Shown here piece after piece: positions 1 to 12,500 of a stretch of DNA of 64,000 nt. The notes under the pieces are model-generated. The model searched no databases. It had not been told where the DNA came from and worked only from the letters and a program-made list of their open reading frames with translations. This DNA comes from Podarcis raffonei (taxonomy: Eukaryota > Chordata > Lepidosauria > Squamata > Lacertidae): contig NC_070614.1 in assembly GCF_027172205.1 (NCBI RefSeq), positions 44,569,001 to 44,633,000 on the forward strand, given 5' to 3'. The translations under genes were made by a program, and so were the position numbers. Position 1 is the first letter of the stretch, and every line of letters starts with the position of its first letter.

Positions 1-281
1 TTATCAGCTTCACTGTGGCCTTCTTAGCCAGGAAGTTGCCTGACAGCTTCAATGAAGCCAAGTTCATCACCTTCAGCATGCTGGTCTTCTGCAGTGTTTG
101 GTTCTCCTTTATTCCCACATACTTGAGCACCAGAGGAAAATACATGGTGGCTGTGGAGATCTTCTCCATCTTGGCTTCCAGTGCTGGGCTGCTGGGTTGC
201 ATCTTTTCCCCTAAATGCTACATTATTGTGGTGAGGCCTGAGCTGAATAACAGAGAGCAGCTGATACGGAGAAAGATGTAA
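1..281 (+). CDS. VMN2R: V2R gene A, 3' end of terminal (7TM) exon, partial
   Basis: This is the last part of the seven-transmembrane exon of a vomeronasal type-2 receptor whose body lies before the window. Reading from base 3 it encodes TM5 ([20 protein letters not shown]), TM6 ([20 protein letters not shown]), TM7 ([20 protein letters not shown]) and the short tail ending REQLIRRKM, with TAA at 279-281. The [12 protein letters not shown] stretch is a class C GPCR signature at the TM5-TM6 loop. The DNA is almost identical to the end of exon 6 of gene B (15159-15439), so A and B are recent duplicates or have been homogenised. Nothing can be said about the integrity of the rest of the gene. Confidence 0.93.
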   Translation, partial: ISFTVAFLARKLPDSFNEAKFITFSMLVFCSVWFSFIPTYLSTRGKYMVAVEIFSILASSAGLLGCIFSPKCYIIVVRPELNNREQLIRRKM

Positions 282-483
282 ATAACAGAATAGTTTGTCA
301 TTTCTGTATTTACACTCTAGACTAGTTGGCATGGTAATTTCCCTGTGGTTTTTTCAAGAAATGAATTTACCTGAAATGATGAAAATTACAGAAGAGATTG
401 TCTTATCATTTATATTCTTGATATCTAGTGTAGTTGCATATGACGTGTAAATGAACTGGGGAAAAACTATGGATGATATCCAT

Positions 484-643
484 AGCACCTCTGAGCACCA
501 GAAGAAAATACATAGTGGCTGTGGAGATTTTCTCCATCTTGGCTTCCAGTACTGGCTTGCTGGCTTGCCTGTTTTCCCTTAATACTACATTATTATGATA
601 AGGCCTGAACTGATTAATAGAGAACAGCTGATATGGAGCAACG
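484..643 (+). pseudogene. Relic of V2R terminal-exon 3' end (duplicate downstream of gene A)
   Basis: About 160 bp here resemble the end of exon 6 from the TM6-TM7 loop to the C-terminus: the DNA equivalents of [20 protein letters not shown] and of [17 protein letters not shown] can be followed, but with many substitutions and no long open frame. It lies about 200 bp after the real stop codon. Flanking 3'UTR-like sequence is also present twice (about 377-440 and 720-790, both containing a CTTATCATTTATRTTCTTG-like core). The same arrangement occurs after gene B but not after C, D or E. It is best read as a partial tandem duplication of the gene end that has decayed. Confidence 0.75.
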
Positions 644-1357
644 TATAAATGACAGAAGAGATTGTAGTTTATGCTGGGAATTAGGCTCTACGACCTTTCT
701 GGCCAGCGTCAGATGTGGGATGAAAATAACAGAAGATCTTGCCTTATCATTTATGTTCTTGGTATCCAGCAAAGTTACATATGAGGTGGGAATGAGTTGG
801 GACTATGTATATGAATGAAACTATGGATCAAATCCAACATATCCAGCAATCTGAATCCCTTACTCAACTTTTCCAGCATCCACTTTCCCAATAGGTTCTG
901 AAACTCCTGAGCAGATGTTGGGGTGTGTTGGAAACTGCAGATAGAGAAAAGGGGAAAGGGAACAGTGTAAGCTGCCTTATGTTGTGCAAGAGCATTGCTC
1001 AATCTATCAGGGCCATGCACTAGACTCAACCAAGTCTCCATTCAAATTATGGAAGAATTTGGGCAGTTTGGGTTGTATGATCTGTGGCTGTTGGGAAGGA
1101 ATATCAGGCAAGACGTGGAGGCAGGCACTAGCCTGGGGAAATTGTGTGTAGTCTGAGACCTATCTGCTCCTCAGGTATGTCTTCCCCATGGCTTTGTGCC
1201 ATCTAAGATCTGAGATGATAGAGTGCTACGACCTTCCTTTCTCTGCTCATCTCATAATTTTTTATATTTCCATAATTATTATTTCTTTGAAACTCTTCCT
1301 ACCATTGGATGAAAATACAAAAGAGGGTCAGCTATCATTTGAACTAATGGGAACCTA

Positions 1358-1826
1358 TGTCGGTTTTCAAGCCAGCAGAGCCAGCTTAGCTCTGAGGAAT
1401 TTGGCCACCCTCCAGGTGCCCGGCTTGAATCCTTGTTGACCTCCCCTGCCAGCGTTCCTGGCAAGATCAAGGGAGGTCTCTTCGGCGATCCTTTTCAAAC
1501 GTGAAAAGAACACACCACTCCTCCCCCTCCCATAACCAGGGGGGGGGAATGAGACAGACAGAAATATATCTACATGTCTTTATTCCTGTCGTTCAGCAGT
1601 ACAGAGAAAACATGTCTGTACACTCTGATTCACAACTGCAGAGAGAGAATCACTCCACCCATGTACTTCCAGTACAGGGTCATGTGACACTCTGAGCTAA
1701 CATCCGGCGCTCGGAGCACTGAACAGACTGTCCCTGGTTCCCACGGTACAATCCAATAACATCAGTTTCCTGTTTACCATTCGAGCCACCCGGAGCTCGC
1801 TTCTGCATTGCTCCTTTTTCGTAACA
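1358..1826 (-). mobile_element. Solo LTR of an LTR retroelement (endogenous retrovirus or kin)
   Basis: A 469-bp block begins TG and ends CA and is flanked by a perfect 5-bp target duplication ACCTA (1353-1357 and 1827-1831). The related site in the C-D spacer (near 29936) runs straight through AATGGGAACCTAAACAG without the block, so this is a real insertion. Read on the minus strand it starts TGTTACG and carries an AATAAA signal about two thirds in, which sets the orientation. No internal region is present, so this is a solo LTR left by recombination. It lies only in the A-B spacer and is therefore younger than the spacer duplication. The family cannot be named from sequence alone. Confidence 0.8.
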
Positions 1827-2215
1827 ACCTAAACAGAACTCTACTATTTGCACAAAGGCTGAGAAATAAGGTATAGATAAGTAGCACTGTGAGGCAGAGT
1901 CGGTTTCCTTTAAAGAACAAATCTAGTCACTGTTAAGTGGGAAGGGTATTTCTATATTTGTTTGTTCTTTGGTCTAACTATTCAACTGTTTTAAAATAAA
2001 ATTATTTCTTAAAAGATCTCTTCACAGTCAATGTTTCTATACCTGCCTTACATAAAATAATAATAATAATCTTCAAACTCCAAGGAAAACCTGGGACTTC
2101 TGCACTTCTGTAATCTGATACCTGCAATGACATGGGGCTGGAAAGAGTGTCAGGAAGTGACTCACCTTCCCATGGACACTGCTTCAGGTTCAGAGGGCTC
2201 AAATACTTGACAAAG

Positions 2216-2445
2216 AGAGCCAGTGTGATGTAATGGTTAAGAGCGGTAGTCTCATAATCTAGTGAACAGGGTTGGAACCCCACACCTCCACATGCAGCTG
2301 CTGGGTGACCTTGGGCTAGTCAAACTTCTTTGAAGTCTCTCAGCCCCACTCACCTCACAGAGTGTTTGTGGTGGGGGAGGAAGGGAAAGGAGAATGTTAG
2401 CTGCTTTCGGGTAGTGATAAAGCAGGATATCAAATCCAAATCCAA
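2216..2445 (+). mobile_element. tRNA-derived SINE with MIR/CORE-like middle
   Basis: The head GCCAGTGTGATGTAATGGTT is a tRNA A-box region, GGGTTGGAACCCC is a B-box, and the middle GGTGACCTTGGGCTAGTCA resembles the MIR/CORE domain. The element ends in a degraded ATCAAATCCAAATCC tail. It is bounded by ACAAAG on both sides (2210-2215 and 2446-2451). The C-D spacer has the empty site GTTGACAAAGCCCTGACAG near 30312, which confirms the insertion. Confidence 0.85.
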
Positions 2446-2536
2446 ACAAAGCCCTGACAGTTCAGCATGACACCAGACATGAGGCATTTTTTCAACAGCC
2501 CAAACCTTCCTTACACCAAGGATACCCAATCTGTTG

Positions 2537-2633
2537 CCCTCCAGATGTTGCTGGACTACAGCTCACATCAGTTTACAATTGGCTATTATTATCATGGATG
2601 ATGAAAGCTGTAATCCAGAAACATCTGGAGGGA
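2537..2633. mobile_element. Palindromic MITE-like repeat
   Basis: The ends CCCTCCAGATGTT and AACATCTGGAGGG are exact reverse complements. Inside them TGGACTACAGCT pairs with AGCTGTAATCCA. The structure is that of a short non-autonomous DNA transposon. Related copies lie in the C-D, D-E and E-F spacers. Confidence 0.7.
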
Positions 2634-3176
2634 AAAATACTGCCTATCACTGCCTGACAGTGATAGACCACCTAGTCTTCAGAATTACTACTTCTTACAA
2701 GAGTAAAAGATGGATGGCACAGTTGTTCCTTAGCATGCCACTCTGCTTCAAACTGTATATATGTGCTCTTTCAAAAGCAGTTCGGCTGTGTTCTCCAGGG
2801 ACTCTATATCCTGATATGGTTTGGACCCTTTCCACCATTGTTCCCAAGATTCTGTAAGTGTAATCGATGTTACATATGACAGCGAGTGTAAGGGCCAGGA
2901 GGAAATTAGACAAATGGGGAAAGGATGCAGTTGGCTCCCCTCTAAACACATTTTGATAGAGGAAATTTTAGGGAAAAGATGGATGCCTGCCTACAGGTGG
3001 GGTGTTTTTATTTTTGTTTGTAGTTATGGATGTCCTGCATTAGCAAGCGGATAATACTTGATGACCTTAGAAATCTCTTCCTAATCTAGGATTGTGTGAT
3101 GTGACAGATATGTTTACTTCGGAAATCATTTCTGATGCACTATAGAGTCAAAAACAAAAAAAGGTTATCTGACCTG

Positions 3177-3209
3177 TAATTATTAAGATTACTATAATCA
3201 ATTCACCTG
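3177..3209 (+). promoter_or_regulatory. Conserved upstream block of gene B (TAAT-rich plus E-box)
   Basis: TAATTATTAAGATTA is followed 12 bp later by CACCTG, an E-box, 388 bp before the start codon at 3565. The same pair sits 365-388 bp before the starts of genes C, D, E and F. TAATTA is a homeodomain core; promoters of chemoreceptor genes are known to carry homeodomain sites. That this block regulates the gene is inference. No convincing TATA box was found between it and the start codon. Confidence 0.35.
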
Positions 3210-3564
3210 GCAAAGCACCAGAAGGCATAATGAAAAATAAAGATTCAAAAACTAAATCAGAAATGATTAAAAGCTCCCCAGTCTTCCGTTGACAACTATG
3301 GTAAGGCAGGAGAGAGGAGGCCAGGCTCTGTTATTTCAGTCAGTTTCCCTCTATCATTGTATAGGTCAGGTTTAAAATCACTCTCAATTAATTCACATTC
3401 AATTCATTTTTTTAGAAACAGTGATAAAGTTAAACAAAAAGTGGATACCTGCCCCTTTAAGAACTTGATTTCCAAAGTCAGCTGTCATCAAATACATCCT
3501 GTTGAAGTCAGGCTGATGATAGTAACAATACTGTAGAGAGTCCATGTGTAGAAGGAGATTTGTG

Positions 3565-6500
3565 ATGAGAATGTTGTTGCTGCTGTTTCTCCTGCTGCTT
3601 CCCAATATGGTGCCCCAAGTGCACACTGTTGTTTGCAGCAGAAATAATCATGTACATATTCCACATGAGTGGTATGAACCAGGTGACCTTATCATTGGCG
3701 GGATATTGTCTTATATGTATTACATATTCTCCAGCATTTCCTTCCATCAACACCCATCTCACGACTATGTTGACAATCCAGTGTAAGTAAATGGACCTTA
3801 AGATTATCTCCTTTATGCTTTATACTTTTAGATCTGTCTAGAAAATACTTTTGCTTTGGAAAAAATGCTATGAAAATATTATTTATTTATTTTTTTAAAA
3901 AAGTCGTAAGAATTTATAAGAATATTTTATTATTGGTTCAGAGTAAAGAGGAGATACACCATAACCTGCTTCAAGTTGGATGGTAATTCTCCATCCTCCA
4001 GTGAAGCATAGATGAACTTCCCCAGCCAAAGAGGCAGAATTAGGGTTGTGCGAGCAGTGTACACATATTGGAGACAGAGCCATGGGAGCACTGCCTCAAA
4101 GCCATGTAAGCCAGGCACTGGGATTGAGGAGAGGGCCATTAGCATCTGACAAGGTTCTGGAGTCCTCCTGCCTCCTTCATAAAGCCTAGTTAGCAATTTT
4201 TTCAGCTTTGGGAACTAGGTGGAAGGACTCTAGGACCCTGCCAGAGCCTTGTGACTCCTTCCTAAGGGAAGGCAATGCAAGATCTACGTGGGTGCAAATT
4301 TTCATCCTCGCTAAGGGCGTCATAGTACTCAAGTCTGCCACTGCCAGTCACTCCTATAAAGCTCCATTTAAAAAGCCAAGACAGCCAAGGGTCAAGGGGT
4401 CAGTTTGACAACTTCATTTCTTCAAGCGCATTCACTACATCCTCTGGCCACAATAATCAAAACTGATCCAGCAAAAATGGAACAGAGAGTGCACTGCATA
4501 CCATTTGACAGGCTCCAATCGTATCATGCAATTCTGTCTGAGACTGATTCCATCTCTAAAGTGCTTCCAAAGACGTAGCAGCAGGCTGCTAACGTTATAA
4601 GAGAAATGCTCTCTTGGCCAGATGACAAAAGAATATTCAACACTGAGAAGCTCTTCCAGATAGCTGGTTGTGGACACAGTGCTGGTAAAGATGAAGATAT
4701 GAAACTTCAACTGTGTTTGAGCTGATGCAGTTTCAGATGACCAGCACTTGCTCTCTAGCCATTGATCCTCCTGCCCACAGTAATATATCATGGCAACCTT
4801 TCATTGGGGATATTTGGGTTCAAATCTCCATTTTCTGGGTCACCTACAACTTAGGCACTTTTGTGAGTATGCAAGGGGAGAGAGGAGGGCTATGAAGCCC
4901 AGGTTCAGCAGCTGTAGTGAAGGATGGTACAAAATGGAACTCATGTCTAAAGTACATTGCAAACATTCAGGGTTACATTTTAAATACGCTTAGTAATAAT
5001 GGGAGGAGAGCCCTTTTACCATCATCACTGCTAGCTTATCAGTGACATTCTTCATATTCTAAATGGCAGCTGCCAATTCCTTTATTTAATTTTCATAGCA
5101 TTTCAATTGCTAGGGACAGCTGCGTACTGACAAAGGGATATTGAACTGATTTCAATAACTGTAGCATAGCCATGTGGCACAGTTCTTCTTTCTAGTGATA
5201 AAAATCTGACTTGGATGGATGAGAACTCCAAACATTAACTCTAAAAGCATAAAGCAATTCGAATATTTACAAGAATATTTAACAGGGACAGTTGAATCTC
5301 TCACATCTCTATGTTGTGCACTGTTTTATTCCCCATAAAATAGTAACACACTTTATTTGTAGGGTGATGAGAAAGTTCTACCAACACATCCTCGCCTTGG
5401 TGTTTGCTGTTGATGAGATCAATGAGAATCCCAAGATCTTGCCCAATGCCACGCTTGGATTCCACATCTATGATACCTATTTTGATTCAAGGATGACCTA
5501 TCAAAACACTCTGCATCTGCTCTTTAAATCATATCATTTTGTCCCCAACTACATATGTGGAATTCAGAAAAAAGTAGTAGGAGTCATTGGGGGACTTAGC
5601 TCTCACACCTCCTCATCCATGGCAGATGTCTTAGGTCTTTACAAGATTCCACAGGTACATAAAATAGATATGTCATTCCGTAGTTCACTCTACACTCCTT
5701 CTACTGGAAGCTGTTGATTCATAAGTATCAGGTCGAAAAAGGAAAATGGTTGCAATATATCGATATATTTGAGGACGTTAGTATGTGCATAAACCAACTT
5801 TTATGAGAGAGCCATGTTCCCAAAGATGTGAGTTTAATATATTTAGTGGAGGTTTGGGCTCACATTATTTCAATTCTGCAAGCATTGTCCTAGCTGTCTG
5901 AAAAGTACCAATCCAAATTCATGCTGTTGATAATCGCTTGCACAGTCATAAATAACTCAAGACAAGAATGGCCCTCTCCCTAGGAATCATGAAATTCCCA
6001 CCTTGTGGAAGTGTGATGTTATTCAGCACTGTCCTCTTTCAGAGGCTAATGAAAAGCACCTTTCTTGTGTGTTTTTCTGAACTTCATTTTAGTTGCCTTA
6101 ATTTTTGCTGGCATTTTATTTTCATTATATATACAGTAATGGTTTATTGTTGATCACAGAAGAATAAAACATATTATATTCAAGAAACCTATAGGAGAAC
6201 TCCCAAGAGAGTTCTTAGTACATAAACCATCCAAGTCTCTCCACAACTGCTTTAAAGGTTATAGACCAAAACGACATGATCAATGGTTTGTCTCCCTCCA
6301 TTTCCACAATCAAGTTTTGTTGATTTATCCAAGCAGTATGTGGAAACGAGCAGGGATAAATGCTCTCCAGACTTTGACACAATCCATGTGTACTGTTATG
6401 ACTCCTCAATAATAGGAATCAATATATACATAAATAAATGAGCAAGATTGATTGTTTTGTGTGTTTTTCTAGGTAAATGGGAGGGTGGCCCTTTCTCTAA

Positions 6501-9500
6501 GATTAGAAAAGATGGAATCCATAGGGTTTATATTAGATAAATGAGTGTGTTGTGAATTCTTGTTTCCACATGGAAAAGTTGGGCTTTTTTCTTTTTCAGA
6601 TATCCTATGGTTCATTTGAACCGGCGATAAATGATCACATCAAATTCGCTTCCTTTTATCGCATGGTCCCCAATGAAGATATTCAGTACAAGGGAATTAT
6701 CCAGTTACTTCTGCATTTCAGATGGAAATGGGTTGGGCTCATCACTCCAGCTAATGAAGCTGGAGAACAATTCTTGAAGACCATTGAACCAATGCTCTTC
6801 AAGAATCAAATCTGCTCAGCATTCACAGAAAGAACGGAATACTATCTGCAATTCAGTGGTAAAATGTTTGATATAGTGGATAAATCAAAGCTTTTCTCAC
6901 AAAGCAAAGCAAATGCAGTTGTTATATATGGAGAAAGTACATCTATTATATGGCTTACATCTGTTTTTATTGCAAGGAATATGATTCAGCTAATTCTTCA
7001 TCAATCTGCGAGGAATGAACTTGAAGGGAAAGTATGGATTACAGCAGCCCAAATAGATTTCATATCAAATATTGTAGGAAAACTGATTGACCCTAATATA
7101 CAAATGCTCCAAGGTGCTATCTCCATTACAATTCACTCCAAGGAGATTCGAGACTTCTCAGACTTTCTGCAGGGTGTAAAGCCTTCTGGACAAGATGCAT
7201 ATGGTTTTATCAAGGATTTCTGGCAACAAGCATTTGTTTGTACACTTTCAAACACCACTGCAATGGCAGGCATTTTGGGTACATGTACTGGAGAGGAGAT
7301 GCTGGAGAGCCTCCCTGCACCATTTTTTGAAATGAGCATGACCGGCCACAGCTACAGTATCTATAATGCTGTCTATGCTCTGGCACATGCCTTACATATT
7401 AGGTGCTCATCTGAAGCCATCTGCAAAAGGACAATGGATGGAAACAGACTCTTTCCTCAGAATGTAGAGCCTTGGCAGGTAGTGTTTCCTGTTACAAAGT
7501 CTTTACTTTATAACCTGCTTAGTGTTGTGAAGCCCATTGATGTACGATATGAGTTGTGATTTTTTTATAATAAATAAAATAATAAATCTTAATATAACAA
7601 AATGAACATTAACTAATTTTATTGTGATCCCTTCCAACTCTAAAATTATATGATCCTATGATTTTAGAAAATATTTGCTTGAACTTACCCTGCCTGACCT
7701 CCATCAAAGTAAAGATTATTTTTCAGTGGCAGGCGGCCTTTCTTATAGCAGAACATGAATTCTAGGGACATTTTGTATATCTTCAATAAAGCCCCTCTCA
7801 ATTCTTATGTCCTGTGTAGAGCACAGTGGTGTGACATGCTGTAGCCAAGAGCTGATGCCATCCACTTGTGTTGGATATGTGATGGCTAGTGGAAGAGTCC
7901 AGTACATCTTGAGGTGTGGCAAAGGTTGTAGCCCGTCTGCCATTGATTGCTGTGGGAGCCCCTTCACATGTCCACCTAGAACATATTCCCTTTAGAGTTG
8001 AGGACTTTCATATGGGGAAACAATTGTACACTGCTCTACTGTGTGTCCTAAATAATCCCTACTACCCAGGAACATATACTCACACAAGACTGCTCAAAAA
8101 GAGCTCCTGGCCCTTTTCGTGGCCATCATCTCAAATTCCTTTGATATATTGAATCTTAACAAAGGCTGCTCTGAAAAGTATCCCCTGACTGTGGAGTTTA
8201 CACTGATTCATGATTTCCCTGCTGAAATTTGGGAACTGAAGTGGTGAATTCCTGGAGGAAAAGAACTTAAATTTTTCCATGAAAACTATTGAATTGTCTT
8301 AGTAAGGCTATTACAAGACCATATAGAACTTTTGATTCTCTTTCCACCTAGCTGCACTCATTCCTGCAGAGGCTCTCATTCAACAACAGTGCTGGGGATG
8401 AAATTACATTCGATGCACATGGAGAATTAGCAGCTGGATTTGATATTACAAACCTGGTCACTTTCCCAAATAATTCCTATGTCAGGGTCAAAGTCGGAAG
8501 GCTGGATCCTCAAGCCCCTACTGGAAAAGAGCTCACCATTTACGATAACAGAATTCAATGGCACAGAGCCCTCACTCAGGTAAGGACATCACTGCACATA
8601 GGGGTGGCTTGTCTAGTTTTGACTAGTGCTGCCCAACTATTGCTGCCACTACTAATAATGCTGCCACTAAGAATTGTATTAGTAAATATAAAATGAAACA
8701 TTGCTACAAAAAGAGCAATGTGCAAAGAAGACATGTCAAACTAAAAAAGAGCATTGGCTATCAGAGTGTCATCCTACATGCTTGTTTGTGAAATCCACAA
8801 GGCAGCTCTCTATTTAGTGGCATTCGATAGAATGCTACGCTAACTGTATCTTTGTGAATGAACATTGAAATCTTCATGAGTTTTTCTGTTACTGCTTGAG
8901 ACCCTAGTGTTGGGTTGCCATCACAGAAGCAGGAATGTACAGAGATGTTTGTCAGGTTGACTCCTGCCACAGGGCTAGGAGGTTCCCCCAAAATCATGCC
9001 TTGCTCGGAGTGCCATGTACTCCGTGGGCTGCTTGGCAAGGCATGCAGGCTCCTCTCAGTGCCTCAGGGGAGGAATCCAGCTGCTTGTCATTGTCCTGGG
9101 CTGCCAGCCATGGCGGAGCTCAGTGGAGGGAGAAGCCAGACAACCAGTTAAGTCTCAGGGGGATGCTTGCCTGGAGGCAGAGTCCGCATAAAAGGTCCAG
9201 TCCAGACCTAAGGTCACAAGGATCTCAGTTCATGTAGTCAGACAATCTGGGGGTCAAGAAAGCCAAGGGTCAAAGGTCACGAGAAACAAGAAGCAGCAAG
9301 GTCTGGTCAGGAATGACAAAAGTTGTTTCCAGTAACTGACTGAGGCTGGAAACCCTGCTTAAGAAAGCTGGAGCCTGCTGGTTCTCATCAGGAGCAAGAA
9401 GGCAGATCAGCAGCAGGTGGAGTCACTTCACTTTCTGCTCCTTTAGGCTGCTGCTCAGTAGGTGAAGCCAACTCTTGGGCCATGACACTGGTGGCAGAGC

Positions 9501-12500
9501 AGCTGTGCAGTTCTTCATCTCTAGTTAGCTGTTGGCATTATTATAAGTGTGAGCAGAGTGCCAAGCACGGCTCAGAGGGAAGAAAGGACAGGCTGGTGGA
9601 TGGAGTTGCAAGAGATAGAAGGTGAGCAGGTGGTATGACAAGTGAGGGGGGTAGGCAAGCAGGGAGACCAAGGAAGCAGGAGGAGGAGCAGAGCAGACCC
9701 AACCCCGATGGCTGAGGAGGAGCAGTTACAGATACAAAAGAACGAGGTTGTTTTGCCCTCCCAGACCTTAAATTATACTATGAGGCTGCATGCCTGGTAT
9801 GGATCAGGGACTGGATAAAGTTGGAAAAGCAAGAAGCATTAGATCTGGAAGGACATGACAACAGATTTGGATGGCATGCATATTTAAGGTATGGGAAAGA
9901 GAAAATACATAAAAGTTTTTATAACCATATAATTATGAAATCACTAATGAGTGTATGGGAGAGATATAAAGACTTATTAGAACAGAAGACTCCTTGGTGG
10001 CTTTCACCACATGAAGCTTTATTGCTCAAGCCACTCAGTAAAAAAGGAAAGTGGCTCATGTATGCTGATTTATTAAAGGACCAAGAAGGAAAATGGAAAT
10101 TAAGAGATTACAAGGAAATAAAAGACCATTTTCAGAGCTGGTTACACTATTGGCAACAACACGAGATATACAAAGAAGACTATAAGGAAGGATTTAGTTA
10201 TACGATATCTAGATTTCAAAAGGAAGTTGTGGCAGGGAAGGTAAAGCTGCTTAAGGGTGCATATAGTATTCTGCTAGAATGGGAGACAAAAGATGAGGAG
10301 GTGAAATCAGTCATGATCAAATGGGCACAAGTTACAGGTCATAATATGTTGTTTGAAGATTGGGAAAGATTGTAGAAAACGAATTTAAATTTACAGATTA
10401 TTCTTTATTGAAAGAAAACTACATGAAAATGATTCATAGATGGTACAAAGCACCAGTACAGATAGCAAGAATGTATAAAACTGGCTCATACATATGTTGG
10501 AAATGTAAGGAAAAAGAAGGGACTTTCTATCATATGTGGTGGCATTGTAGATAAATTTAAAATTTGGGGGAAATGATATATAATGAGTTGAAGAAAATGT
10601 TTAAACTAACATTTGTAAAAAAAAAAAAAAAAAAAGCCAGAAGCATTTTTGTTAGGGATTGTAAGAAAAGACCTGCCAAGGAAAGTGAAGAACATATTTA
10701 TGTATGCAACAACGGCAGCAAGAGTCTTAATAGCACAAGGATGGAAGAATGAAGAAACCCCGACAAAAGAACAGTGGCAAGAGTAATTGATGGACTATGC
10801 GGAACTGGCAAAGTTTACGCAGAAACTGCACAATAAGTATAACTGTGACTTTAAAGAAGAATGGGAAACTTTTACAAAGTACTTAAAGAGACTTCCGGTC
10901 AGCGCCAGCGACTAATGGCGGATTCCCTCTGAGCTCCGGAGGGAATCAGCTCTGCGGGACTGGGTCTTGCCGCTGCGGCGAAGCGGGGACCCGAAGAAAT
11001 CACAGGTGGTGAAGCCTGTGAACTTGGAGACTCGGCTGGCTCCATTTGCGCCCCCCCCGACTGCGAAGGAGCCTTTTTAAAGGCTACGGAACGGAACGGG
11101 GGTGAGCGGCGCGGGGCTGAGAGTCATCTACCCCTTCCGCGGAGTGAAGCCGCATGGCCATGGTCGGAGAGCGCTGATTCCTTTCTGGACAATTGGACTC
11201 TAAAGCAACTACCCGTGAGTAGGACTAAGTGAATTAATTGGAGGAAAAATTTTAAAAATTCGGCACCGAAACGGGAAAGGTAAAAACAGGAAGTCTACCT
11301 TTCTGGCTTGTAAATAGATCAGAGCAAAGAGACTGCAAAGCTGTAACTGTGAAAGACGTCTTTTAAAGGCGTAAAATCCAGCACCAAAAAATCCAGGACC
11401 CCCCCCCCCCTGTTTGCAGGAGCGGTGGGGAGAAATTTGAGAAATATTCACCTGCAAGGAAAGAGGGAAGCAAAGATATATCTGCTGCCTCTGAAATCTG
11501 GGAACGGACTGCCTATGACAGGGAAAGCCGAACAGTGGGAACTGTCAGCACGTTAAGGGTAAAGAATTGTGATATAACTCTGTGAAGGATACAGTGTTTC
11601 TGGAACTGCTTTTGACTAAAAAGTAACTTTTAAGGACATTGAAATTGTGGCTTTTAAGGGATATTGGGGACCTATAAAGACTATATTTGTTTTAAAACAA
11701 AGTGAAAGCTTTGGAAGCGAAAGCACAGAAAAAACTCAATATGGAGGCCAAATGGCCGAAATATTGGGAAATTTTGGAACAAGAAGGACATAGACTGAAA
11801 TTGCAGAGTTTTGAGAAACTAAAGAACAAAGTGCGAGATTGGCTTCATTATTACCAGATAATGGAGGCATATAATTTGGATAAGAAAATCGGCTTCCAGG
11901 TGGAAAAATCAAAATTGGAATCAGAACTGTTAAACCCTAAAACTAAGATTTTGTCAAAGATGTATAACTTGCTGCTGAAATGGAATACTCAGGATGAGAC
12001 GGTTAAATCTGCTATGATTAAATGGGCACAAGATGTACGATATAACATTATGTTTGCTGACTGGGAACAGTTGTGGACCACAGGTATGAAATTTACGGCA
12101 TGTAATGCCATAGGAGAGAATATTATGAAAATGATATACAGGTGGTACATGACCCCAGTCAAGCTGGCAAAAATTTATCATCTGCCCGATAATAAATGCT
12201 GGAAATGTAAAGAAAATGAAGGTACATTCTTTCACCTTTGGTGGACGTGCCCTAAGATTAAGGCTTTCTGGGAATTGATCTATAATGAACTGAAAAAGGT
12301 ATTTAAATATACCTTCCTGAAGAAACCAGAGGCCTTTCTTCTGGGCATAGTCGGCCAACAGGTGCCAAAGAAGGATAGAACTTTCTTTATGTATGCTACA
12401 ATAGCAGCAAGAATACTTATTGCAAAGTACTGGAAGACACAGGATTTACCCACTCTGGAAGAATGGCAGTTGAAGATGATCGACTACATGGGATTGGCAG

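Larger units (their letters stand above)
282..3564. other. Intergenic spacer A-B
   Basis: No gene is seen. From the left it holds the duplicated gene-end relic, a stretch homologous to the B-C spacer (about 840-1123 matches 16005-16292), a solo LTR, a tRNA-type SINE and a palindromic MITE (entered separately), then about 730 bp conserved upstream of every V2R start in the window. A short stretch at about 968-1020, with a GCTGCCTTATGTTG start, resembles the end of a tRNA-derived squamate SINE but is too decayed to classify. Confidence 0.7.

Noticed and set aside
775-1041. 88-codon minus-strand frame found after genes A and B
   Set aside because: Part of recently duplicated spacer that includes SINE-like sequence; no similarity to a known protein and absent from other spacers.
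3544-3564. Upstream in-frame ATG of gene B (and 17013 in gene C) as the true start
   Set aside because: D, E and F do not have it, and the signal peptide starts better at the shared ATG.
7743-7967. Conserved minus-strand frame of 74 codons in intron 3 of B and C
   Set aside because: Conserved only between recent duplicates and broken in D; no domain recognised.
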